Of a stretch of DNA of 44,718 bases, positions 17,541-27,914 are shown in pieces. The notes beneath the pieces are model-generated. The model was not told where the DNA came from. It saw only the letters and a list, made by a program, of their open reading frames with translations, and did not search any database. The DNA is from Pseudomonadota bacterium (GTDB lineage: Bacteria > Pseudomonadota > Gammaproteobacteria > Burkholderiales > Burkholderiaceae_C). The stretch's first letter is position 1, and every line of letters begins with the position of its first letter. The DNA is taken from positions 1 to 44,718 of the forward strand of contig JAIUOM010000021.1 of the NCBI GenBank assembly GCA_020161215.1, written 5' to 3'. A program made the position numbers and the translations under genes.

Positions 17541-20500
17541 ATGACTCACGTCGAGATCCGGACGTCGCGGACGGCCGCGGCGTTGTTTCTGCTTGTTTTG
17601 GCGATCCTGCTCGCTCCCGTTGGGATCATCTTCTCCCAAGTATGGGCACAGATGACGGCCTACTCCGGGCCGGGCGTTCTGGTGATCTCTCCTGATCCCA
17701 TTTCCGACGCCGTCGCCGCGACGCCGGCGGAATTCCGCGTCGACGAATCCGGCGCGGCCACCTACTCGGTTCCGATTTTCGTGGTTCCAGGCACCGCCGG
17801 TGTAGCGCCGCAGCTGTCGCTGAACTACTCCAGCCAGGGTGGTTACGGCCCGATGGGCCGCGGCTGGTCCGTAAGCGGCCTGTCGGCGATCTCACGCTGC
17901 CGCGCCACACGCGAGGCGGGCGACTTCCTTGCAGCAGCAACGCCCGACGGAAATCCGAGACCCATCAACTTCAGCGCATCCGATAGGTTCTGCTTGGACG
18001 GTCAGCGGCTCGTGCCCTCGGTAGCGACTTGTCCGAACGTGGGCGGCATGTCCGCATCCCCCCTGGCCACAGAGATCGAGTCCTTTCAGCGCGTGTGCGC
18101 CTACACGCCCGCGGGTAGCGAAAACGGCCCCGCCTTCTTCACCGCCGAACGAAAGGATGGCTCGATCAGTTGGTACGGCGATCGTGATCAAAATGCTTCC
18201 TCAAATCGACCTGACGGCTACTTCGAATCCACCGCGCCCGGCCAGACGGGCAAGGCGCTGTCTTGGGCGCAGACCCGATTCCAGGACTCTACGGGCAACT
18301 ACATCGACTACCTGTACCTGGAAAATTCGGGAGGTGCGGTTGGCGAACACCTGATCAGCGAGGTGCGCTACACCGGCAAGGTGGCCCTCGCGGGACAAAG
18401 TGCACCGGCCTCGGGACCCTTCGCGCGCGTGGTATTCAACTATTCGGCACGGGCAACTCAGTTATGGGGAAAGGGCTATGTTTCTGGCGGCCTGCTGACG
18501 CAAAGCCGCAAGCTCGACAGCATCACCTCCTGCGCGACGATCGCGTGCGAGACCTTTTCTCAAGTCCGCCACTACGTACTTGGATATCTGAACAGCCCGT
18601 CTGGTAGCGGGCTTGAGACACTGGTCAGCCTGAGGGAATGTCGAGACAACCGCACGGATGCCGTGTGCGCATCGGCGACGACATTCGAGTGGAGTACCGC
18701 GCCTCACAATTTTGCCAGCAGCGAGTCGCCCAGTAGCTCCACGCTCACGACGGATCCGTATCACGATTTCAAACTGGCTGACATCAATGGGGATGGCCGG
18801 CAGGATCTAGCGCTGTTGTACACGGCGGGTAGCGGTTGTGTCGGCGGGTCCTGGGTCGTCAGCATGCTGGGCACGTTCGATGGCGCAGGACGGCCAACGT
18901 TCGCCAGCACTATCTACAACTGCGTTCCGACGAACATCGTCAATCGGGGCTCAGGGGCATGGCATCTGTTTGACTACAATGGCGACGGATTGGATGACCT
19001 GTTCGTCTCAGGTGCGAACGGCGCCGGATGGCGCATGCACCCATCCAATGGCACGCACTTCGACATGACCACAAACCTGATATCCGGTCTGTCGATTCCT
19101 TCGCGAACTGACAGGCTTGATCAGGTTCAGTTGGCGGACCTCAATGGCGATGGTCTTACTGACATCGTCTATCCGACCGGAGCGGGGCTGAAAGCGCGGC
19201 TCATGGTCCGGCAAAGCGGCGGGGCCTTTGCCTGGGACGCCGCAGAAAGAAGCGTCGTGATTGACGAGGCCTCATTGCCTCCGATGCCCATGGGGTGTGG
19301 CGACCAGTGGAATCCGGACGTGCGGAACTGCCAACGCGTCATATCGGGTATGCCGACGACCAAGGCAGGCTTCACGCAACTCGCAGATCTCAATGGCGAC
19401 GCTGCGTCGGACCTGCTTCTACGAATCACCACAAGCGCAGATTATCGTCAGCCAGGAGTGCCTGGTTGCACCAACGAACCTCTTGGTGCCCCGTCATATC
19501 CTGGCGGTGCCGACGGCGTGGTGGAGGGCTACTGGAATGACGACTCGTGGGTGACCATTGGCGCGCCATTCGACCCGTGCTGGACGACCGTTACGAATGA
19601 TGCGCTCCATGCTCTGGTGGTGGCGGGATTGACATCCACGTCGGTCAATCTCTCCAACCATGGGACATTCAGTGTCGGAAACCCTGAGAGCGTCGTGTTC
19701 GGGGACGTGAATGGTGATGGCCTCACCGACGCGTTCCTCCGCAATACGGCGAGCAGTGACTGGTATTCGGTCGTGAATACGGGAACGGGCTTCGTAGCGG
19801 GGACAAGCCTCCCGTTGAGCAGCTATCGCGACCAAGTCCGTTTTGCGGACGTCAATGGTGATGGCAGAACGGACATGCTCCATGTGGTGAATGGGGCCAA
19901 CAAGGTCTACTACGTCCGATATGCATTGCCGAGTGGCGGATATGGACCATCAACCCCGTTGCCTGGCGGGAATGCGAGGATCTGCCAAGGCAGCGGCTGC
20001 AACGAACAGGCGCGCGTTCCGATCTTCGCGGATTTTGATGGCGACGGAAATCTGGACTTCCTGTCGTTCAATGCTTCATCGAGCAATCTAGGCCTGTATT
20101 TCTCGCGGGGCAGTCAACGCTTCGTGCCGAGGGACACCATCGTCAGCTTCACCAATGGCCTTGGATCGAGGACTGAGCTGGCGTATGCCACGCTGACCAA
20201 TACGGCGGCCTACCGGCGCTCGAATACTTCCCGAAACGGTACGAACTGGGGCCGTGGCGCTCCCGTATCTGACTTGCTGGCCCCGATGTACGTCGTCGTT
20301 CGCGCCTCTAGCAGTTCGCCGCAGGCAGGCAATCCAAACGCCATGGCCTCCGTCCACTACCGCTATGCCAACGGCCGCGTTCAGGCCGGCGGCCGCGGGT
20401 TCTTGGGCTTTGGCACGATCGAGACGATCGACCCGAATCAAAGCGGCGGCTACGTTGTCACCAAGACAACGTATTCCCAAAACTTCCCGTTCATCGGCAT

Positions 20501-23500
20501 GCCAATGCAGACGACCAAGCGGGTGGTGAACGGCACGTACAGTGCGCTGCCATGCGTGACTAGTACGATCAATAACACTTGCTTTGGCGTGCCAGGTCAG
20601 GCGCATACCGACCTCGGTGGCAGTTGGTTCTCTGACAATTGGCAATCTTGGGAAGTGGCGCCGGCCAGCTTGGCGTCGCTGGAGCCCCTGCACGTGCGCA
20701 CGATCGGGTCTGAGGAGCGCCTGCGCGATCCGTTCACCGGAGAGCAGACCAGCCGTGTTGTGACCGCTTTCAATTACGGCAGCCACGGCAATGTCATACA
20801 AACGGCAGTCGATACCTATACCCGATCGGAGACTACGCCGAGTTCGACAGTCATTACTGTCAACAGCTATGCCGACGATGTCGGCAAGTGGCGTCTGGGT
20901 CGCCTGACCTCAAGTACCGTGACCCACCGCCGCCCGAGCCAGGCGGATGTCGTACGCACCACCGGCTTCAGCTACGAGATGAGCGGCGCTACGACCGGAC
21001 TGCTGACCGAGGAGCGCGTGCAACCAGGCGGCGCTGCAAATCTGGCTTCCACCAAGACGTACCAACTTGACGACTACGGCAACCGCCTGCAGACCACCAC
21101 CTGTGCGGGACCGGCGACGCCATGCTCGACTAGCGGCTTCCAGTTCCGCCCCGTCACGGCCACTCAGGTCAGGCGCTACGCACGGGTGACCTACGATGAG
21201 CGAGGTCGGTTCCCGACGGGCACCTGGGAACCGTTCTGGACCGAGACCGGAGGGGAGGAGCGCCAGACCAGCCGCATCTACGAGCGCAATGTCTTCGGCG
21301 ATCCGACAAGCGTCTACGACGCCAACAACGTCCACAGCTACGCCGTGGAAGGCCTGCTAGGTCGCCCGTACTACGCTTGGCGACAGACCGTTCAGTTCAC
21401 GTCGCCGGGTCAGGGTGGCCTGCGCACGCTGACGACCTACCGCACCTGCGCCCAGGTGGACTGCCCCACCGGCGCAGCCTTCCGCCAGCAGGTCGAGACA
21501 ACGGCGGCGCCGCGCCAGTGGACGTATTTCGATGTACTGGGCCGTCCGGTGATGCAGGCGGCGGAGACATTCAACGCCGGTGTCACTGGCGAGGACATGG
21601 CGGCCACTTGTACCGATTACACCGTTGCCGGGCAGCCTCGTCGAGTTTCGAATCCATTCTTCCTGACGGGCACCGCGGGTCTTAGTGGTCCTGCCAGCAT
21701 CGCTAATGTTTGCACCGCCGCGGCCCGGAAGTGGACGACCACCACTTACGACGCGCTGGGTCGTCCGACTCAGGTGGTTGGACCGGACAGTAGTCAGGCG
21801 AGCGTGGCCTACGTCGGCCTCGCCACGACGAAGACGGATCCACGCAACAATCAGACCATAGAGCGCCGCAATGGCCTGGGCGAATTGGTGTCAGTGACCG
21901 ATGCGGCCGGCCTGACGATGATCTACAACTACTTTGCAGACGGTACCGTTGGCAGCGTCATGCGCGACGCGGGTGCCGGCACGATCGCCAACTACTTCTC
22001 CTACGACGTGCTGGGCCGGAAAGCACAGCAGCAGGATCCCGACACGGGGCTGACCACGTTTGAGTACAACGCGCTGGGCGAGCTGACCGCACAGGTCGAC
22101 GCGGCGGGCAACCGCATCGAACACGCCCTCGACGCGCGCGGCCGGATCTGGCGCACGGTGGTCAAGGACGCGAACGGCCTGACCGAGACCGAATCGACCT
22201 TCACGTTCGACCTAGGCACCGGCGCGCTAGGCCAGCGGACCGCGGAGACCATCACCGGCACCTATGTCGGCTGGTCGGGCCAGCCGGGCACAGCCCACGA
22301 TTACCGACGCGACTATAACTTCGATGTCATGGGCCGACCCACGAGCAGCGTGGTCCAGGTCGATGGGCAAGTCTTCGGCGACGGCGTAGCCTACGACATC
22401 CTGGGGCGCCCTTGGCAGGCTATGGATGCTTCGGGAAAAGGGGTTAAGACCGAGTTCGGTCCGCGCGGGCACGCGCGAGCGCTGTGCTCCATATCCGTCT
22501 TCAATGAGGATCCGATCTGTCCCGGCGCGGACACGGTCCAGCGCACCCTTCAGGTGGATGCCTGGGGCAACGTCGCACGAGAACGGCGCGGCGACAGTGC
22601 GGCCCTGGAGGTGGCGCGCACGGTGTGGGCCGATACCGGACGAATCGCGTCGATCTGTGCGGGCAACAGCAGCTGCAACCTGGTCAACGAACAATACGGA
22701 TGGGACGCGGCGGGCAACTTGACCTCGCACCTCAAGGAACAGCGCTATCTGGAGGGCTTCACGTACGACAGCCTGAACCGACTGTCGACGGGCGCCCTGC
22801 TGATGCGCGACGGCGTGACGGTGAACCAAGAGACGGTTTCACTGGGATACGACGGTTTGGGAAATATCTGCAGCCGGGGCAACAGCGAGTATACGTATGG
22901 GGGTGCGGCTGGCTGTCTCCGCTCCGGTTCGGGTGGGTCGCATGCAGTCAAACAATTGACTTTGGGCGACAACACAACCTTCTATACCTATGACCAGCGT
23001 GGGAACCAGATCCACAGGGAAGCAAGAGGAACCGAGCGGGATCGCACGATCCATTACTCGTTCGACGACAAGGCTCACGAGATCCTGATGGGATCTGGCC
23101 AGCGGGTTAGGTTCTGGTACGGGCCGGATGGCCAACGCTACAAGCGCGAGGAGGGGGGCAAGGTCACCTACTACTTCGGTAGCGTGGAGGTCGTTGTCCT
23201 GGGCGGTGTTACTACGTTCAAGCGCTACGTTGGCGGAATTGCCTTGCAGGCGGTCGTCAATGGCGTAGTGCAGAGTACGAAGTATCTGTTCCACGACCAC
23301 TTAGGTAGTTTGGTGCGGATTACCAATGCTGACGGCAGCGTGGCCGAGCGACTGGACTATCAAGCTTTTGGAGCACGTCGCAACCCAAGTGATCCCCACG
23401 ATGCATTCGCGCTCGCCTCCGTTTACACACCACGCGGTTACACAGGCCATGAATACGTCGATGACACTGACGTGATTCATATGAACGGGCGAATCTACGA

Positions 23501-24617
23501 CAGCGAACTGGGGCGGTTCCTGCAGGCCGATCCGCTGATCCAGGCGCCGAACAACACACAGAGTTGGAACGCGTACACCTACGTGTTCAACAACCCGTTC
23601 GCGTATACAGATCCGACGGGGATGTTCTCGTTCCGGCAACTCTTTGCCGTGGTATTTGCCGCGGTTTACGCATATTTCACATGGGACCTGACCGGCGCTA
23701 CTGCCATCTATGCCGCCATGATTGGGGGTGCGATTACAGGTGCCATTGCTACTGGGACATGGAAAGGGGCCATCATGGGCGCCTTTACCGGCGCCGTGAC
23801 GGCAGGCATCGGATGGGCGGCCAACACCTACGAATGGGGCAACATGGCTCGCATTGCTGCGCAGGCAACGTCGGGCGGCATCATGGAATCGCTGCAAGGC
23901 GGGAACTTTGGCAACGGATTCTTTGCTGCGGGGCTAACAGCAGCGGTCATGCCGAACCTGAAGGGCATTCGGAGTGATGTCGCACGGGCAGCCACTGGCG
24001 CGTTGATTGGCGGCACAATCAGTAAAGCAACTGGCGGAAAGTTCGCAAACGGGGCGATCAGTGGCGCCATCCAGGCGGCGATGGCGGGGCGGTCGTCTGA
24101 AGGCGAAGACCGAGCTGGAGATCGCCAAAGAGGCGCTAAATGGTCAGCTGGAAAGGTAAAGGATCTGCTTAGTGAGTCTGAAGTGGGCAGTGCATTCCTG
24201 GCTGAACTGCAGGCAAGTGAGGTTGAACTCATGAGTTTCGAGGGCGCAAGCGATACTTTTCCAAAGCCAGGTGGCAAGGCAGTCGTTAGAGATCTCAGCG
24301 AAACACTTCAAGGCAACTACAAGGATGGCGTAATTCGACTCAATGCGGGTCTGACGAACAGACAAGCGGCGCTATCGCTGTATCACGAGTACCAACATCA
24401 CTTAGGGTTCAATGAAGTTGATGCTCGAATTCGAACAGAGCAGTTCGCGATAGATGCTGGCTTCAGTGCATCTTCGCCCGGTTATCGAACTTCGGCCGGC
24501 ACGGTAAACGTACAATTCATTCGCAGTGAGCTACAGCCTGGGGGCTCCTTATCGAGCCACTACAATGCTGGGCCTAGAATCAGGAAATACTGGGGAGAGA
24601 GAAGTGTGCCGTTCTAA
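17541..24617 (+). CDS. Exported SpvB/RHS polymorphic toxin with C-terminal HExxH domain
   Basis: Starting at ATG 17541 (GGGGG at 17531-17535) the protein has 2358 residues. A signal peptide ending VWAQ (residues 1-37) is followed by an SpvB-like domain (YSVPIFVVPGTAGVAPQLSL), seven or so VCBS/FG-GAP calcium motifs (DINGDGRQDL, DLNGDGLTDI, DVNGDGRTDM) over about 410-850, a long YD/RHS repeat region, and the RHS core end YDSELGRFLQADP...DPTG near 2005-2028. After it come a Gly-zipper hydrophobic stretch (2030-2185) and a variable C-terminus with YHEYQHHLGFNEVDAR, an HExxH zinc-peptidase signature (H2282, E2283, H2286). RHS shells encapsulate toxins used against competitors. The next gene is the probable immunity protein. 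Confidence 0.9.
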   Translation: MTHVEIRTSRTAAALFLLVLAILLAPVGIIFSQVWAQMTAYSGPGVLVISPDPISDAVAATPAEFRVDESGAATYSVPIFVVPGTAGVAPQLSLNYSSQGGYGPMGRGWSVSGLSAISRCRATREAGDFLAAATPDGNPRPINFSASDRFCLDGQRLVPSVATCPNVGGMSASPLATEIESFQRVCAYTPAGSENGPAFFTAERKDGSISWYGDRDQNASSNRPDGYFESTAPGQTGKALSWAQTRFQDSTGNYIDYLYLENSGGAVGEHLISEVRYTGKVALAGQSAPASGPFARVVFNYSARATQLWGKGYVSGGLLTQSRKLDSITSCATIACETFSQVRHYVLGYLNSPSGSGLETLVSLRECRDNRTDAVCASATTFEWSTAPHNFASSESPSSSTLTTDPYHDFKLADINGDGRQDLALLYTAGSGCVGGSWVVSMLGTFDGAGRPTFASTIYNCVPTNIVNRGSGAWHLFDYNGDGLDDLFVSGANGAGWRMHPSNGTHFDMTTNLISGLSIPSRTDRLDQVQLADLNGDGLTDIVYPTGAGLKARLMVRQSGGAFAWDAAERSVVIDEASLPPMPMGCGDQWNPDVRNCQRVISGMPTTKAGFTQLADLNGDAASDLLLRITTSADYRQPGVPGCTNEPLGAPSYPGGADGVVEGYWNDDSWVTIGAPFDPCWTTVTNDALHALVVAGLTSTSVNLSNHGTFSVGNPESVVFGDVNGDGLTDAFLRNTASSDWYSVVNTGTGFVAGTSLPLSSYRDQVRFADVNGDGRTDMLHVVNGANKVYYVRYALPSGGYGPSTPLPGGNARICQGSGCNEQARVPIFADFDGDGNLDFLSFNASSSNLGLYFSRGSQRFVPRDTIVSFTNGLGSRTELAYATLTNTAAYRRSNTSRNGTNWGRGAPVSDLLAPMYVVVRASSSSPQAGNPNAMASVHYRYANGRVQAGGRGFLGFGTIETIDPNQSGGYVVTKTTYSQNFPFIGMPMQTTKRVVNGTYSALPCVTSTINNTCFGVPGQAHTDLGGSWFSDNWQSWEVAPASLASLEPLHVRTIGSEERLRDPFTGEQTSRVVTAFNYGSHGNVIQTAVDTYTRSETTPSSTVITVNSYADDVGKWRLGRLTSSTVTHRRPSQADVVRTTGFSYEMSGATTGLLTEERVQPGGAANLASTKTYQLDDYGNRLQTTTCAGPATPCSTSGFQFRPVTATQVRRYARVTYDERGRFPTGTWEPFWTETGGEERQTSRIYERNVFGDPTSVYDANNVHSYAVEGLLGRPYYAWRQTVQFTSPGQGGLRTLTTYRTCAQVDCPTGAAFRQQVETTAAPRQWTYFDVLGRPVMQAAETFNAGVTGEDMAATCTDYTVAGQPRRVSNPFFLTGTAGLSGPASIANVCTAAARKWTTTTYDALGRPTQVVGPDSSQASVAYVGLATTKTDPRNNQTIERRNGLGELVSVTDAAGLTMIYNYFADGTVGSVMRDAGAGTIANYFSYDVLGRKAQQQDPDTGLTTFEYNALGELTAQVDAAGNRIEHALDARGRIWRTVVKDANGLTETESTFTFDLGTGALGQRTAETITGTYVGWSGQPGTAHDYRRDYNFDVMGRPTSSVVQVDGQVFGDGVAYDILGRPWQAMDASGKGVKTEFGPRGHARALCSISVFNEDPICPGADTVQRTLQVDAWGNVARERRGDSAALEVARTVWADTGRIASICAGNSSCNLVNEQYGWDAAGNLTSHLKEQRYLEGFTYDSLNRLSTGALLMRDGVTVNQETVSLGYDGLGNICSRGNSEYTYGGAAGCLRSGSGGSHAVKQLTLGDNTTFYTYDQRGNQIHREARGTERDRTIHYSFDDKAHEILMGSGQRVRFWYGPDGQRYKREEGGKVTYYFGSVEVVVLGGVTTFKRYVGGIALQAVVNGVVQSTKYLFHDHLGSLVRITNADGSVAERLDYQAFGARRNPSDPHDAFALASVYTPRGYTGHEYVDDTDVIHMNGRIYDSELGRFLQADPLIQAPNNTQSWNAYTYVFNNPFAYTDPTGMFSFRQLFAVVFAAVYAYFTWDLTGATAIYAAMIGGAITGAIATGTWKGAIMGAFTGAVTAGIGWAANTYEWGNMARIAAQATSGGIMESLQGGNFGNGFFAAGLTAAVMPNLKGIRSDVARAATGALIGGTISKATGGKFANGAISGAIQAAMAGRSSEGEDRAGDRQRGAKWSAGKVKDLLSESEVGSAFLAELQASEVELMSFEGASDTFPKPGGKAVVRDLSETLQGNYKDGVIRLNAGLTNRQAALSLYHEYQHHLGFNEVDARIRTEQFAIDAGFSASSPGYRTSAGTVNVQFIRSELQPGGSLSSHYNAGPRIRKYWGERSVPF

Positions 24618-25038
24618 CTTTCGCCAGTCAAAGGATCGGTTGATCGTATCGGTCATTCTGTATCTCACACTCGGCTTACAGTTTGGTTGCGATGATCGCA
24701 TCAAATTTTCGGAAGCCGCAGGAGCAGTGAAGAGCGAGGGTGCCGTGAGCAACGAGTTATCGCTAAGTGTCGAAATATCATCATTTCAATCGCAAGCTAT
24801 ACACGATGACTTCGAAGGCGGAGTTTCACGCTCTTACGATCTAACGGTGCTTAAAGTGCTTGAGTCAGGCGTTCACCACGGCGCAAAAATGCAAATTGTG
24901 CATCCAGGCGATTCCGCATCTGGGCCATGGACGTTCGTCGGGCAGCGCTGCGTGGTGAAGGTAGATGATTGGTTGTTGGGTGATCCCGAGACCCTCATTC
25001 CGGCTGGAAGTGTTGAGATGAACTGCAACACCGAATAG
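24604..25038 (+). CDS. Putative immunity lipoprotein of the RHS toxin
   Basis: A 144-residue product starts at GTG 24604, preceded by GGGGAGAGAA, and overlaps the toxin stop by 14 bases, indicating translational coupling. The N-terminus LIVSVILYLTLGLQFGC gives a signal peptide with a lipobox-like ending at Cys29. The mature domain is small and mixed (VEISSFQSQAIHDDFEGG, SYDLTVLKVLESGVHHG, FVGQRCVVKVDDWL) and was not recognised as a family. The tight overlap with an RHS C-terminal toxin, the small size and an envelope location suit an immunity protein against a toxin acting in the periplasm. An ATG upstream at 24526 is possible but would remove the signal. A terminator hairpin follows. Confidence 0.65.
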   Translation: MCRSNFRQSKDRLIVSVILYLTLGLQFGCDDRIKFSEAAGAVKSEGAVSNELSLSVEISSFQSQAIHDDFEGGVSRSYDLTVLKVLESGVHHGAKMQIVHPGDSASGPWTFVGQRCVVKVDDWLLGDPETLIPAGSVEMNCNTE

Positions 25039-25048
25039 CCAGATACCA

Positions 25049-25071
25049 AAGCCCGCCCCCTGAACGGGCTT
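25049..25071 (+). terminator. Terminator after the toxin-immunity pair
   Basis: AAGCCCG (25049-25055) and CGGGCTT (25065-25071) form a 7-bp stem with a nine-base loop 10 bases after the immunity stop, followed by CGTCGTTCT, a short U-rich tail. Confidence 0.7.
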
Positions 25072-25078
25072 CGTCGTT

Positions 25079-25149
25079 CTAGCGCGCGGCCTGTGCAAGT
25101 ACCGAGTCGAGCATCTGGCTGACGAAGCGCGGTTTGGCCTTGGGCAGAG
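25079..25149 (-). pseudogene. Orphan C-terminal gene fragment cut by the IS21 end
   Basis: Directly outside the IS21 left end, a minus-strand frame reads LPKAKPRFVSQMLDSV and then a few residues to a TAG stop at 25081-25079. It looks like the end of a real protein, but its upstream part is missing: the sequence beyond the other IS end (27694 onward) does not obviously continue it. Function cannot be stated. It suggests that the IS insertion was accompanied by a deletion. Confidence 0.3.
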
Positions 25150-25222
25150 TGTTGGCGCGCATCCAGAACTGACCCACTTTCGACAGTGATGCGCGGGTAA
25201 AACTGACCCACCTGAAGCCCAC
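25150..25222 (+). repeat. Left inverted repeat of the IS21 element
   Basis: 73 bp starting TGTTGGCGCGC and ending CTGAAGCCCAC. It matches the right end at about 68 of 73 positions and carries two AACTGACCCAC copies; a third and fourth related motif (ACTGACCC at about 25240 and TTTGACCCACCC at about 25265) follow inside. Confidence 0.88.
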
Positions 25223-25296
25223 TGTTGGCGCGCACTTAAAACTGACCCGGCGTGCGCGTTGAACTTTGACCCACCCGGTGGACGGGGTTGAGGGTA

Positions 25297-26088
25297 TCAG
25301 TTGGCGGTCTGGGTGGTGGCCTCCTTCGCCTTGTTTCGAGATCTGGCCTTGGCCGTGGCGGTGCTGTTGCGCAGTCGCCAGGAGTCGTTGCCGGTCTCGA
25401 GGATGTGGCAGTGATGGGTGATGCGGTCGAGCAGCGCGGTGGTCATCTTGGCGTCGCCGAACACTTGCGCCCACTCGGAGAAGGTCAGGTTGGTGGTGAT
25501 GACGAGGCTGGTGCGCTCGTAGAGTTTGCTGATCAGGTGGAACAGCAGCGCGCCGCCTGACGGGGTGAACGGCAGGTAGCCCAGTTCGTCGAGGATGACT
25601 AGGTCGGCATAGGTCAGGCGCAGGGCGATCTGCCCGGCCTTGCCCTGTGCCTGTTCCTTCTCCAGGGCGTTGACCAGTTCGACGGTGAAGAAGAAGCGCA
25701 CGCGCAGGCGATGTTGTCGCACGGCCTGAATGCCGATGGCGGTGGCCAGGTGGGTCTTGCCGGTGCCGGGCCCGCCGACCAGGACGAGGTTCTCGGCGGT
25801 GTGGATGAAGTCGCCCTGGTGCAGACGCTCGAGCCGTGCGCGATCCACGGGGCTGGCGGTGAAGTCGAACCCGAGCAGGTCGCGGTGGATCGGGAAGCGT
25901 GCGGCCTTCATCTGGTTGGCCTGGGCGCGGACCTGTCGTTCCGCGGACTCGGCCTGCAGCAGTTCGGCCATCCAGTGTTCGGGGTCCATCGCGTGCAGGC
26001 GCATCTTGGCCAGCAGCTCGGGCCATTGGCTGGGCATGCCGTGAAGCTTGAGCTGCTGCATGCGCAGCGGCAGGTCAGGCGTCGACAT
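25297..26088 (-). CDS. istB: IS21 AAA+ helper ATPase IstB
   Basis: IstB is the AAA+ partner that assists IstA in target capture, comparable to MuB/TnsC. The 263-residue product has the Walker [12 protein letters not shown] at about residue 108, Walker [12 protein letters not shown] near 170, and ends in a basic [14 protein letters not shown] tail. ATG 26088 is preferred because GGGAGG lies six bases upstream and [17 protein letters not shown] is the usual IstB beginning. It overlaps the istA stop by 14 bases, so the two are translated together. Confidence 0.93.
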   Translation of the reverse strand: MSTPDLPLRMQQLKLHGMPSQWPELLAKMRLHAMDPEHWMAELLQAESAERQVRAQANQMKAARFPIHRDLLGFDFTASPVDRARLERLHQGDFIHTAENLVLVGGPGTGKTHLATAIGIQAVRQHRLRVRFFFTVELVNALEKEQAQGKAGQIALRLTYADLVILDELGYLPFTPSGGALLFHLISKLYERTSLVITTNLTFSEWAQVFGDAKMTTALLDRITHHCHILETGNDSWRLRNSTATAKARSRNKAKEATTQTAN

Positions 26089-27586
26089 GGTCGACCTCCC
26101 GGCGCAGGGCATCGTAGCGGGCCGGATCCGACACAGGCGGCAGGCGTAGCGTCACGCGGGAGGCAACCGCCTGGATCGTGCGGTCGGGATGCTGCAACCG
26201 GCCCAGCACGTTGAGCACGTGCTCGGCGCGGACCAGGCCGGACTCCAGTGCCAGTTCGACCGCCACCAGCACCGCTTCGAGCCCATGGATCGGCACGGCG
26301 GCCAGCACCTGGGCCATGGCGCGGTCGCCGTGCGGTTGTCGCAACAGCCGTTGCTGCAACTGGCGCAGTGGATCGGGCATGGACAGGAACGGAGCGCCGT
26401 CGCGCAACGCCCCGGGCTTGCGCTGGACCAGCGCGATGTAGTGCTGCCAGTCGTAGTGGACGCGGTCGCGTTCGAAGCTGCGTCGCCAGCGGGCCACCAC
26501 GGTCTCGCCCACGACCACGGCCAGTTCGAACGCATACACGCGCAGGCTGGCGACGGCATGGGCGTGTTCGCACGGCACGCTGTAGCGGTTGCGCTGGAAG
26601 CACACGAGCGAGGTCGAACTGACCCGCACCGGTCGCTCGATGTAGCCATCGAAGTGCGCCGGCATCGGCATCAGGTGGGGCTGTTCGTCCTCGAGTGCCT
26701 CGGCCACGGTGATGCCCGGGGCATCGGGGTGTGACTGCATCGGCCACGCGGCGTGGCACTCGCTGGCGAGCCAGGCGTTGAGGGTGTCGAGGTCCGGCCA
26801 GTGACGGGCGCCAGCCTCGATCCAGATCTGCCGGCGCCGATCCTGCACGTTCTTCTCCACGCGCCCCTTCTCCCAGCCCGCGGCCCGGTTACAGAACTCG
26901 GCCGCGAACAGATAGTGGCTGGCCATGGCGTGGAAGCGGGCGTTGACCCGCCGGTCGCGGCCGCGCTCGACCTTGTCCACGGCGGTCTTCATGTTGTCGT
27001 AGATGCCGCGGCGGGGCACGCCGCCGAAGGCATCGAACGCCCGGGTGTGGGCATCGAACAACATCTCGTGGCTCTGCGCTGGATAGGCCACCAGCCAGAA
27101 CACGCGACTGCAGGCCAGCTTCACGTGGGCCACCTCCAGCGGCATCTTCGCGTGGCTGCCGACGAAGGCGTACTCGCGGCTCCAGTCGAACTGGAACGCT
27201 TCGCCCTGCACAAAGTGCAGCGGCACGAAGGCCGGGCGGCGGCTGGCGCCCCCGGCGGCCTTCCACTGGCGGATGAAGGCGGCGACACGGGTGTAGGTGC
27301 CGGGATAGCCGATCGCCTGCAACTGCGAGAACAGCACCTTGGCGGTGCGTTGTTCGCGTCGGGGACGATGGCTGTCGGCGCGCAGCCAGGTCTCCAGTTG
27401 CGCGCGATAGGGGTCAAGCCGAGTCGGCGTGGTGCGCCTGGGATAGACCGGCTCGGACTGGCCGCTGCGCAGCCAGCGCCGAATGGTGTTGCGGGACAGG
27501 CCGGTGCGCTTGGCGATCTCGCGCAGCGGCAGGCCATCGCGGATGTGCATCCGCCGGATCTTGGCCAACATGACCATGGTGATCAC
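26075..27586 (-). CDS. istA: IS21 DDE transposase IstA
   Basis: The 503-residue transposase has an N-terminal HTH ([19 protein letters not shown], residues 21-39) and the retroviral-integrase fold catalytic triad: D134 ([11 protein letters not shown]), D197 ([12 protein letters not shown]) and E244 (GRVEKNVQ), within the usual IS21 layout. A C-terminal Mu-C-like region follows ([20 protein letters not shown] near 333). It appears full length and undamaged. The start could be M1 or M5 (27586 or 27574). With istB it forms the whole coding content of the insertion. Confidence 0.93.
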   Translation of the reverse strand: MITMVMLAKIRRMHIRDGLPLREIAKRTGLSRNTIRRWLRSGQSEPVYPRRTTPTRLDPYRAQLETWLRADSHRPRREQRTAKVLFSQLQAIGYPGTYTRVAAFIRQWKAAGGASRRPAFVPLHFVQGEAFQFDWSREYAFVGSHAKMPLEVAHVKLACSRVFWLVAYPAQSHEMLFDAHTRAFDAFGGVPRRGIYDNMKTAVDKVERGRDRRVNARFHAMASHYLFAAEFCNRAAGWEKGRVEKNVQDRRRQIWIEAGARHWPDLDTLNAWLASECHAAWPMQSHPDAPGITVAEALEDEQPHLMPMPAHFDGYIERPVRVSSTSLVCFQRNRYSVPCEHAHAVASLRVYAFELAVVVGETVVARWRRSFERDRVHYDWQHYIALVQRKPGALRDGAPFLSMPDPLRQLQQRLLRQPHGDRAMAQVLAAVPIHGLEAVLVAVELALESGLVRAEHVLNVLGRLQHPDRTIQAVASRVTLRLPPVSDPARYDALRREVDHVDA

Positions 27587-27620
27587 TCCTGAAATCCCCC
27601 GAGCAAAAGATGCTCAGGAT

Positions 27621-27693
27621 GTGGGCTTCAGGTGGGTCAGTTTTATCCGCGCATCACCGCTGAAACTGGGTCAGTTCTGGATGCGCGCCAACA
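27621..27693 (-). repeat. Right inverted repeat of the IS21 element
   Basis: 73 bp whose reverse complement begins TGTTGGCGCGCATCC and ends GAAGCCCAC, differing from the left end at about five positions. The bases outside it (27694-27914) hold no gene that can be supported. Confidence 0.88.
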
Positions 27694-27914
27694 ATCCCAG
27701 TTACGTGAAACGCGTATCCGCCACTACGGGATCGCCGGCGATAGTTCAGCAGCTTCGACATCATCGGCGACGCTTTAAGGGACTTATGGAGGAGTAGCGT
27801 CAGCAGGTGCAAGCGCCGGCGATGTTGAACATTCTGGCCAGCAGGGCGTGATCATTGGACCGATCTGGTCAACGAGAATGAGGAGCAACGGTTTCCGACC
27901 AGGATCAGAGATCT

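Larger units (their letters stand above)
25150..27693 (-). mobile_element. IS21-family insertion sequence (2544 bp)
   Basis: Two overlapping minus-strand genes, istA and istB, are enclosed by 73-bp inverted repeats that begin TGTTGGCGCGCATCC and end in ...CCAACA. Extra copies of an AACTGACCC motif inside the ends resemble the multiple transposase sites of IS21. No 4-8 bp target duplication is visible (CAGAG on the left, ATCCC on the right), so a deletion or recombination probably followed insertion. It sits inside the cargo of the Tn7-like element, after the toxin-immunity pair. Confidence 0.92.

Noticed and set aside
27694-27914. A ParE/RelE toxin next to the ParD-like gene
   Set aside because: All frames were read by eye; none gives a start, a plausible length or the toxin's usual C-terminal motifs.
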